This document shows positions 36,677-43,710 of a DNA stretch of 64,000 nucleotides, one piece after another. Position 1 is the stretch's first letter. Each line of letters begins with the position of its first letter. This DNA is from Dinoroseobacter sp. (GTDB taxonomy: Bacteria; Pseudomonadota; Alphaproteobacteria; Rhodobacterales; Rhodobacteraceae): NCBI GenBank assembly GCA_030066795.1, contig JASJAW010000023.1, positions 61,991-125,990 of the forward strand, given 5' to 3'. A model generated the notes under the pieces. The model saw nothing but the letters and a program-made list of their open reading frames with translations. It did no database searches and had not been told where the DNA came from. The translations under genes and the position numbers were made by a program.

Positions 36677-37570
36677 ATGACCGACGAATTTTCTGACCGA
36701 AAGGCCCGAGCGTCCGCCTGGTTTCGCACGTTGCGAGACGATATCGTGGCAGCGTTCGAGGCGCTGGAAGACAGCCAGAGCACGGGCCCTTTCGCAGATA
36801 GGCCGGCCGGTCGTTTCGAAGTGACGGAGACACGCCGGGATGCGCCGGATGGCGGGGATGCCGGGGGCGGATTGATGAGCGTGATGCGCGGTGGTCGCGT
36901 ATTTGAAAAAGTCGGCGTCAACATCTCCACCGTTTACGGGGAATTGGGGGAGCGCGCGCAGGCAGCTATGGCGGCAAGGAAGGGCATTCCCGGAATGGCT
37001 GAGGACCCCCGCTTCTGGGCCTCGGGCATCAGCCTTGTGGCCCACATGCAAAACCCGCACACACCAGCCGTTCACATGAACACCCGGATGTTCTGGACCC
37101 CGCATGCCTGGTGGTTTGGGGGCGGATCGGACCTCAACCCCTGTCTTGAGAAACCCGAAGACACTGCCGCGTTTCACCAGGTCCTGAAGGACTACTGCGA
37201 CAAGCACGAGGGCGACTATTACCCGCGCTACAAAGAGTGGGCGGACGAGTATTTCTTCGTGCCGCACCGAGGGCGTGCACGCGGCGTTGGTGGCATCTTT
37301 TATGACGACCACAATACCGGCGACTGGGAGGCGGATTTCGCGTTCACGCAGGATGTGGGTCGCGCCTTCCTGCCGGCCTTTGTCCCGGTGACCGAGAAGA
37401 ACCGGGATCTGTCCTGGACGGAGGACGACAAGGAAGCGCAGCTGGTCCATCGCGGTCTCTATGCCGAATACAATCTGGTCTATGACCGGGGCACCAAATT
37501 CGGCCTTGAGACCGGTCATGATGCGACCGCTGTTTTGATGAGCTTGCCACCCGAGGCCAAATGGCCATAG
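36677..37570 (+). CDS. hemF: oxygen-dependent coproporphyrinogen III oxidase
   Basis: The aerobic haem-pathway enzyme; the 297-residue length is normal. Family motifs are 'GGGLMSVMRGGRVFEKVGVN', 'NPHTPAVHMNTRMF', 'WWFGGGSDLNPC' and 'RGVGGIFYDD'. The ATG at 36677 follows GGAG at a good distance; a GTG at 36662 in the same frame is less likely. It is a single gene between an SDR and ggt. Together with hemN at 20406 the organism covers haem synthesis with and without oxygen. Confidence 0.97.
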   Translation: MTDEFSDRKARASAWFRTLRDDIVAAFEALEDSQSTGPFADRPAGRFEVTETRRDAPDGGDAGGGLMSVMRGGRVFEKVGVNISTVYGELGERAQAAMAARKGIPGMAEDPRFWASGISLVAHMQNPHTPAVHMNTRMFWTPHAWWFGGGSDLNPCLEKPEDTAAFHQVLKDYCDKHEGDYYPRYKEWADEYFFVPHRGRARGVGGIFYDDHNTGDWEADFAFTQDVGRAFLPAFVPVTEKNRDLSWTEDDKEAQLVHRGLYAEYNLVYDRGTKFGLETGHDATAVLMSLPPEAKWP

Positions 37571-37630
37571 CCGGCCGCCGCCTATAGAACCTGCCTCACC
37601 ATTCGCTCTTTTCCATGGGGCTTATCACGG

Positions 37631-37657
37631 CCTAAGCTGGGAAACGTTCCGCTTAGG
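37631..37657. repeat. imperfect inverted repeat between hemF and ggt
   Basis: CCTAAGC (37631-37637) pairs with GCTTAGG (37651-37657), and inside it GGAA pairs with TTCC, leaving a small loop. No T-run follows, so it is either an operator in front of ggt or a weak hairpin terminator of hemF. Confidence 0.45.
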
Positions 37658-37720
37658 TTAGCAGCGCAGTCACTTTCGAAGTGTCGAACGGGAATGTGGC
37701 GCGCGGGGAGGGAGGCCGGC

Positions 37721-39520
37721 ATGGCATATCTGAGGTTTATTGCGGGGTGTTTCGCGGCTTTTGTGCTGGGTGCTGGAACGCTCCTGGCACAAGAAGTTGC
37801 AGACAGTCAGGCGCCCGAAGCCGCGGGCGCGGGGACTGAGTTTGGGACATTAAGCGAAGCCGCGCAGGCCGCACTTGACCTGAAAGCCAAGGGCCTTCCG
37901 GGTACCAGCAACACCTGGATGGTTGCGGCCGCAAACCCGCATGCAGTCGAGGCAGGCGCGCGGGTTCTGCGCGAAGGCGGCACGGCTGCGGACGCAATGG
38001 TTGCGGTGCAGGCGGTTTTGGGTCTGGTGGAGCCGCAAAGCTCTGGTCTTGGGGGAGGCGCCTTCCTCGTGTGGTTCGATGGCGCGACAGGCGAGGTCAC
38101 GACACTCGACGGACGCGAAACTGCACCTCTTGCCGCGCGTCCGACGCTCTTTCAGGACGAGGCTGGGCAGCCCCTGCAGTTCTTCGATGCGGTCGTCGGT
38201 GGTCGCTCGGTTGGAACACCCGGAACGCCGGCCTTGCTCGGTGCCGCGCATGACCGCTGGGGGCGGATGGACTGGTCTGGCTTGTTCTTCGATGCCATCG
38301 CGCTCGCTGAGGACGGGTTTCAGGTGTCCCCGCGGCTTGCTGCAATGGTCGCGGGCGACGCGGACCGGCTGAGCCGGTTCAAGGCCACGCGTGACTACTT
38401 CTTGCCTGGTGGGGAGGCTCTTGCAGCCGGAGATCTGCTGCTCAACCCGGACTATGCGGCGACTCTGCGCTCTCTGGCCGCCTTGGGGCCTGGCGCATTT
38501 TATACTGGGGCCATTGCCGACGATATCATCGCGACTGTACGCACGGCACCGGGCAATCCGGGTGTTCTGGCCCCCATCGACCTTGCGATTTATGAGGTGC
38601 GCGAACGCCCCGCTGTTTGTGTTGAGTACCGAGGCGCAGATGTGTGTGGCATGGGGCCGCCGTCCTCTGGCGCGCTTTCTGTCGGACAGACTTTAGGGGT
38701 TTTAACGGGTTTTGATCTTGCGGCTTTGGGGCCGGAGAGCCCCGAATCCTGGAGGTTGATCGGCGATGCGTCCCGCCTCGCGTTTGCGGACCGGGGCCGG
38801 TACATCGCCGACAGCGATTTCGTCCCGGTGCCAACAGCGGGCCTTGTTCACCCGTCCTATCTGGCGGTCCGCGGTTCATTGCTGGACCGGGAGGCCGCGC
38901 TGGAGGAGGTCGCACCGGGTACACCCGAGTTCGATCACACGCTGAACTTAGCCGACGATGACAGCCTGGAGTTTCCGTCTACATCGCACATTTCTATTGT
39001 CGATCGCTTCGGCAACGCTTTGTCCATGACAACGACCATCGAAAACGGGTTCGGGTCTCGCCTGATGGTGCGGGGGTTCCTGTTAAACAACGAGTTGACT
39101 GACTTCTCCTTCCGAACCCATCGCGATGGCGTGCCGATCGCAAACCGACTTGAGCCCGGCAAACGCCCCCGTTCGTCGATGGCGCCAACGATCGTTTTGC
39201 GCGACGGGGCACCGATCCTTGTGGTCGGTAGCCCCGGAGGAAGCCGGATTATCCCCTATGTCGCAAAGACGATCATTGCGCATCTGGATTGGGGACTTGA
39301 TCCCCAGGCAGCGGTTTCCCTGCCGCATCTCGTCAACCGGTTCGGAACCTATGACCTTGAAGAGGGCACATCCGCTGAAGACTTTTCAGAGCCACTTTCC
39401 GGGCTTGGGTTCGAGGTGAATGTGCGGTCGCTGACCTCAGGGCTTCATGCCATCGCTATCGGCGATGCACTGACTGGTGGTGCCGACCCGCGCCGTGAAG
39501 GGATTGCCATGGGGGAGTGA
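37721..39520 (+). CDS. ggt: gamma-glutamyltransferase
   Basis: This 599-residue periplasmic enzyme hydrolyses or transfers the gamma-glutamyl group of glutathione. It has a signal peptide (cleavage near 'LLAQE'), the N-terminal block 'GGTAADAMVAVQAVLGLVEP', and the autoprocessing site. Thr421 ('STSHISIVD') should become the N-terminal nucleophile of the small subunit. 'MTTTIENGFGSRLM' and 'PRSSMAPTIVLRDG' are typical small-subunit motifs. Usual TTH is TSH here, but the first Thr is kept. GGGAGGGAGG before ATG 37721 decides the start. It converges with the sulfotransferase gene, leaving 6 bp. Confidence 0.94.
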   Translation: MAYLRFIAGCFAAFVLGAGTLLAQEVADSQAPEAAGAGTEFGTLSEAAQAALDLKAKGLPGTSNTWMVAAANPHAVEAGARVLREGGTAADAMVAVQAVLGLVEPQSSGLGGGAFLVWFDGATGEVTTLDGRETAPLAARPTLFQDEAGQPLQFFDAVVGGRSVGTPGTPALLGAAHDRWGRMDWSGLFFDAIALAEDGFQVSPRLAAMVAGDADRLSRFKATRDYFLPGGEALAAGDLLLNPDYAATLRSLAALGPGAFYTGAIADDIIATVRTAPGNPGVLAPIDLAIYEVRERPAVCVEYRGADVCGMGPPSSGALSVGQTLGVLTGFDLAALGPESPESWRLIGDASRLAFADRGRYIADSDFVPVPTAGLVHPSYLAVRGSLLDREAALEEVAPGTPEFDHTLNLADDDSLEFPSTSHISIVDRFGNALSMTTTIENGFGSRLMVRGFLLNNELTDFSFRTHRDGVPIANRLEPGKRPRSSMAPTIVLRDGAPILVVGSPGGSRIIPYVAKTIIAHLDWGLDPQAAVSLPHLVNRFGTYDLEEGTSAEDFSEPLSGLGFEVNVRSLTSGLHAIAIGDALTGGADPRREGIAMGE

Positions 39521-39526
39521 GCCAGG

Positions 39527-40342
39527 TCAGGCCGCCGCGCGTGGCCCGAGCTTGAAATGTACCTCCTCCAGGTCCACAGGTCCGGTCGGAGCTTTGTTGG
39601 CTGGATTGCCAAACTCATAGCGGAACAGCTCGAAATCAGGCTTGTAGATTTCGTACATGAGATGGTGTGACAGGTCGTCGAAATAGTCTTCAACCGCGTG
39701 GGCACGCTTTGGTCCGTGGCCTTCAGATTCGTTGAAGCGGGGCACGTCACTCATTGAGATTGGATGGGTCAGCTGGCAGGCATCAAGCACAGCTTGCATG
39801 CCGTCATTGAAGGTCTCCGTTGCGAAAATATGGTCGTAGCGCCCGCCGCCATTGATCAAGGTGCTGACATGCCCGGCCATCGCAGACCAATGAATATCCG
39901 GCTCCATGGGCTTGCGAAACCGGATCGTGTCGCGAGCAAAAAGAAGGAAGCGTCGAAAGCTCGCGACCTGATCGAAGTCGCCATCGACCTGCACGCCGTA
40001 CTGTTGCATGAGGTTCGGAACCAGATTTCCGCGATACCGGCTGCCATTGCGCTGGATTCCGCAAATTTTATCGAAGAAAGCAGACAATACGCGCGTGTAG
40101 GGATTGCGCACGCAAGTAAAGGTGAACGTTTGGCCTCCTTTCACGGAGGTCTCGATCACGTCACGACTGCTTTCCATGCCCCATTTGTGGAGGCCGTATT
40201 GCGCATCATGTATATCCCCGGCGAAGAACTCGCCTTGCTCGGCATAGAACATGATCTGACCGATTGTGGAGCACGCGCATTTGGGCACAACCCGGTAGAT
40301 CATGCTCCCACTTTCAGTCATCCATGTGCCGGGAAATCCCAT
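39527..40342 (-). CDS. sulfotransferase family 2-like protein
   Basis: This 271-residue protein has the PAPS-binding P-loop-like motif 'VPKCACSTIGQIM' near residue 20 and the 3'-phosphate motif 'CVRNPYTRVLSAFFDKI' near 78. Both are hallmarks of carbohydrate sulfotransferases of the HNK-1/chondroitin type. The expected product is a sulfated surface glycan. It diverges from a glycosyltransferase-like gene 110 bp away, which fits a joint role in polysaccharide making. No signal peptide is seen, so it should act in the cytoplasm. The acceptor is unknown. Confidence 0.85.
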   Translation of the reverse strand: MGFPGTWMTESGSMIYRVVPKCACSTIGQIMFYAEQGEFFAGDIHDAQYGLHKWGMESSRDVIETSVKGGQTFTFTCVRNPYTRVLSAFFDKICGIQRNGSRYRGNLVPNLMQQYGVQVDGDFDQVASFRRFLLFARDTIRFRKPMEPDIHWSAMAGHVSTLINGGGRYDHIFATETFNDGMQAVLDACQLTHPISMSDVPRFNESEGHGPKRAHAVEDYFDDLSHHLMYEIYKPDFELFRYEFGNPANKAPTGPVDLEEVHFKLGPRAAA

Positions 40343-40452
40343 TGCAGCCTCTGATTACCCCTTTAAGTTGATGAATACTGAAAGGGTTATTGATTTACCA
40401 ATAGTTTTGGCAATCAATGCCGCCATCAAAACGGAAAGCGCAGGGCGACTGG

Positions 40453-42027
40453 GTGACGAAACTCGCGTTCATTCTTCTTTGCCATAAAGACCCGGAGCGG
40501 GTGGCTGCGCAGGCCGATTTGCTGACCCGCCATGGCGACTATGTGGTTATTCACCACGATGCGCGTGCCCCAAAATCGGACCACGCGTCTTTGCGAACAG
40601 CGCTGGGCGACAATCAGAATGTGAGATTCGCGCGCAAACGGATCAAATGCGGTTGGGGCGAATGGTCACTTGTACGCGCCACACTTGTCGCCCTCGCCAC
40701 CGCGATGGATACGTTTCCGGACGCAACGCATTTTTACCTTTTGTCCGGGGATTGCCAGCCGGTGAAACCCGCGGCCTATCTCCACCACGCGCTCGAAGCG
40801 CAAGACCGGGACTTCATTGAAGCTGTGGACTTTTTCGGGTCCGACTGGATTCGTACCGGGATGAAAGAAGACCGGCTGCGCTATCGTCATGTGTTCAATG
40901 AGCGGTCACAGAAAGCGCTTTTTTATGGCAGTCTTGAATTGCAACGAAAGCTGGGAGCTGAGCGGGACATACCCAAGGGCTTGCGCATTATGATCGGGTC
41001 CCAATGGTGGTGTCTGCGACGGCGAACTGTGAAAAGTGTTCTCGCGCTTATGGCATCGCGCCCAGATGTCATGAAATTTTTTGCCACCACCTGGATTCCA
41101 GATGAAACGTTTTTTCAGACACTTGTGAGCCATCTGGTGCCACGAGCTGAGATTTCCGGTAAGCCCCCGACGTTTCTGATGTTCACCGACTACGGCGTGC
41201 CGGTAACTTTCTACAATGATCATCTCGACTTGCTGAAGCGGCAAGGCGCGTTCTTCGCGCGCAAGGTGTCATCTGATGCGCAAGCGCTGCAGGGCCAGTT
41301 GACTGCACTTTGGTCGCAACCGACCCACCACATGACCGTGTCCGACGAAGGGGCGCGGCTTCACGGTTTCGTCACGGGTCGTGGCCGGGTCGGCCGCCGG
41401 TACGCGCAACGGTTCTGGCAAGGCAGGAAACCGTCTCGCAAGCACGAGTTACTGTTGGTCGCCTGTAAGAAGTGGCACGTGGCCGAGCGGGTGATACAGG
41501 TCGCGCGCAGCGAATGCGGTCTGGCAGGCGTTGACTTTGTGTTCCATGACGCAGACTGCGTTCTTCCGGACCTTGGCGGTATCCAGACCAGCCTGGAAAA
41601 GCGCAACCGACACCGACGCACCGTTCTGTCGATGTTGTTCGAGGCGTATCAGACAGACCGGCTGGTCCTCTGCATCGATCTTTCGGCCTATGAGGTGATG
41701 CAGGATTTCTTTAATGCCGGCCTCGGAGTGCGGATGCTGGAGATCGAATGCGAATACAGCGATGACTACCTCGCCGGGCATGCGCATCGGATCGGCCTCG
41801 TCAGCGATACAAGTGCCAAAGAAACGATTGAGACCTTGCTGCCAACCTTGCGGAGCGAGATCGCCTTCGAGCATGAGCGTGTCGCTGAAGCCGATTTCGG
41901 CCCGATCTACCGGATTGCGGAAACCGCGCACCCGGATACAACCACCTCCGTGCTCGCGGACTTTCTGGGGCTGTCAAAGGACCGTGCAACTGCGATAACG
42001 TCCCATGACGAGCTGTTCCAAGACTGA
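40453..42027 (+). CDS. core-2/I-branching-type glycosyltransferase with DUF5928-like C-terminal domain
   Basis: This roughly 524-residue protein has an N-terminal region (about residues 1-260) that matches beta-1,6-N-acetylglucosaminyltransferase-like (GT14) enzymes: 'KLAFILLCHKDPERV', 'WGEWSLVRATLVAL', 'HFYLLSGDCQPV', 'IGSQWWCLRRRTVK' and 'TWIPDETFFQTLV'. The C-terminal 200 residues look like the domain Pfam calls DUF5928 and carry a 'KKWHVAERV' segment with a nucleotide-kinase-like look. GTG 40453 starts at the homology boundary with AGGG upstream; ATG 40417 is the alternative and has no ribosome site. It diverges from the sulfotransferase and is followed 7 bp later by a HIT gene. The linkage formed is unknown. 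Confidence 0.82.
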   Translation: MTKLAFILLCHKDPERVAAQADLLTRHGDYVVIHHDARAPKSDHASLRTALGDNQNVRFARKRIKCGWGEWSLVRATLVALATAMDTFPDATHFYLLSGDCQPVKPAAYLHHALEAQDRDFIEAVDFFGSDWIRTGMKEDRLRYRHVFNERSQKALFYGSLELQRKLGAERDIPKGLRIMIGSQWWCLRRRTVKSVLALMASRPDVMKFFATTWIPDETFFQTLVSHLVPRAEISGKPPTFLMFTDYGVPVTFYNDHLDLLKRQGAFFARKVSSDAQALQGQLTALWSQPTHHMTVSDEGARLHGFVTGRGRVGRRYAQRFWQGRKPSRKHELLLVACKKWHVAERVIQVARSECGLAGVDFVFHDADCVLPDLGGIQTSLEKRNRHRRTVLSMLFEAYQTDRLVLCIDLSAYEVMQDFFNAGLGVRMLEIECEYSDDYLAGHAHRIGLVSDTSAKETIETLLPTLRSEIAFEHERVAEADFGPIYRIAETAHPDTTTSVLADFLGLSKDRATAITSHDELFQD

Positions 42028-42034
42028 GGTGCCC

Positions 42035-42406
42035 ATGGCCTACACTTACGATCCGGAGAATATTTTCGCAAAGATCTTACGCGGTGAAATTCCCAACAAG
42101 ACCGTGTTGGAAACGGATCACAGCCTTGCGTTCCATGATATCTATCCACAGGCTCCAACGCATGTGCTGATCATCCCCAAAGGGCCCTACGTCACCTATG
42201 ATCACTTCGCTGCTGAGGCTGCGGATGAAGAGATAATCGATTACACGCGGACCATCGCCAAGGTTTGCGAGATGATGGAGGTTGCCGAAGGTGGATTTCG
42301 GATGATCTCCAACGCCGGGCATGCTGGTGTGCAGGAAGTTCCGCATCTGCACGTACATATTCTTGCCGGACGACCGTTGGGCCGGATGCTCCAGCCCGCT
42401 GGTTAA
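42035..42406 (+). CDS. HIT family protein (HINT-like)
   Basis: This 123-residue protein has the complete histidine triad 'VPHLHVHILAGRPLG' and the usual start 'ENIFAKILRGEIPNKTVLE'. HINT proteins hydrolyse adenosine 5'-phosphoramidates and related nucleotides. The ATG at 42035 lies 7 bp after the glycosyltransferase stop, so the two are likely cotranscribed. It converges with the ABC ATPase gene (9 bp). Confidence 0.94.
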   Translation: MAYTYDPENIFAKILRGEIPNKTVLETDHSLAFHDIYPQAPTHVLIIPKGPYVTYDHFAAEAADEEIIDYTRTIAKVCEMMEVAEGGFRMISNAGHAGVQEVPHLHVHILAGRPLGRMLQPAG

Positions 42407-42415
42407 CGCGCGGCG

Positions 42416-43357
42416 CTAGGTTGCATGTGCGCCGGATGTGAGCGCAAGGAAGACGTCTTCAAGGTCCGCCTCCTCGGTTGCGACGTCACGAATGCGCACC
42501 CCCGCACCGCGCACCGCATCGAGGATGTCATCCACGTCGACCTCGCCGCGCCTGTAGGAAAATGAAAGCGTTGCATCCCCACGCCGTTTCGCATCGACAT
42601 GGGGGATCGAGGGCAGGTCGCCCTGCCATGCCGCATCAGGTGTGATGACCAGCGTTTTTGCATCCAAACGGGACAGGAGTTTGACGGTGGCATCCTGAGC
42701 GATCTTCTCGCCGTGGTTGATAATGGCGATCTCGTCGCACATCTCCTCGGCCTCTTCGAGGTAGTGCGTGGTCAGGATGATCGTCATGCCCTCCTTGTTC
42801 AGCTTGCGCACGTTGCGCCACAGCATTTGACGCAGTTCGATATCTACCCCCGCAGTTGGCTCGTCGAGCACAAGAATATGAGGCGTGTGGACCAGGGCCT
42901 TGCCCAACAGAAGCCTGCGCCGCATGCCACCGGACAGTGATCGTGCATAAGCATCCGCCTTGTCGCTCAGCCCTATCAGATCGAGGATTTCCGCGGTTTT
43001 CCGGTCCCGCCGGGGAACCCCGTAAAGCCCTGCCTGTACATCAAGCGCGCCTCGGGGCGTAAAGAACGGATCGAGATTGAGTTCTTGCGGCATCACGCCG
43101 ATCGCAGCGCGGCTCTGGCGCGGGTTCACATCCTGATCGAAGCCCCAGATTTCCACCTTTCCAGAGCTCTTTGTCACCAATCCGGCAAGGATATTGATCA
43201 GCGTGGATTTGCCAGCTCCGTTGGGTCCGAGGAGCCCGAAAATGGATCCGGCCGGAATCATAAGGTCCACGCCTTTCAACGCTTCTTTAGGAGGTTGCGC
43301 CCCTGTGCCACCGTAGGTTTTGCGCAACCCCTCGATCCTCAAAGCATACTGTGACAC
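42416..43357 (-). CDS. ABC-2 type transporter ATP-binding protein
   Basis: This 313-residue ATPase has Walker A 'GLLGPNGAGKSTLI', signature 'LSGGMRRRLLLGKAL' (the GGMRRR form typical of ABC-2 export ATPases), Walker B 'ILVLDEPTAGVD', H-loop 'TTHYLEEAEEMCD', and a C-terminal extension of about 80 residues. It starts at GTG 43357 with AAAGGA upstream. Such ATPases pair with a membrane permease, but none is adjacent here: downstream is a convergent HIT gene and upstream a divergent zinc-finger gene. The substrate is unknown. Confidence 0.92.
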   Translation of the reverse strand: MSQYALRIEGLRKTYGGTGAQPPKEALKGVDLMIPAGSIFGLLGPNGAGKSTLINILAGLVTKSSGKVEIWGFDQDVNPRQSRAAIGVMPQELNLDPFFTPRGALDVQAGLYGVPRRDRKTAEILDLIGLSDKADAYARSLSGGMRRRLLLGKALVHTPHILVLDEPTAGVDIELRQMLWRNVRKLNKEGMTIILTTHYLEEAEEMCDEIAIINHGEKIAQDATVKLLSRLDAKTLVITPDAAWQGDLPSIPHVDAKRRGDATLSFSYRRGEVDVDDILDAVRGAGVRIRDVATEEADLEDVFLALTSGAHAT

Positions 43358-43457
43358 GGCGTCCTTTCACGGGCCCTTGTGGGGGCGGCAAGTTTTTGTC
43401 AGTTTGCCCCCGATCTATGGCGGGCGTGATCCCGCGGCAAGCGAATAGGCGCCGGCG

Positions 43458-43646
43458 ATGAGCATTCAAGTTCCCGAAACTGAGATCGTGGAAACGCGGC
43501 GCGTGTGCTGTGACGGTGGCGAAGGTGCACTTGGTCACCCGCGCGTCTGGCTGAGTATCGCGCCCGAGGTCGGGTACGTGGATTGCGGGTATTGCGACAA
43601 GCGCTTCGTTCTGAAGGGCTGCGAAGACAAGGTTCCCGACACCTGA
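43458..43646 (+). CDS. zinc-finger domain protein (zf-CHCC, NDUFS6-like)
   Basis: This 62-residue protein has the CHCC zinc ligands: Cys in 'RRVCCDGG', His in 'LGHPRVWLSI' and the pair in 'YVDCGYCDKRFVL'. This is the domain found in mitochondrial complex I subunit NDUFS6 and small alphaproteobacterial homologues, thought to be complex I accessory subunits. The gene is separate from any nuo cluster in this window. It diverges from the ABC ATPase and precedes polA by 64 bp. Confidence 0.9.
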   Translation: MSIQVPETEIVETRRVCCDGGEGALGHPRVWLSIAPEVGYVDCGYCDKRFVLKGCEDKVPDT

Positions 43647-43710
43647 CCTCTCGCCAATCCCTGCGCGAGGCTATATCCCTCGGGACAGACTGGCGCGAAC
43701 GGGGGGCCTC

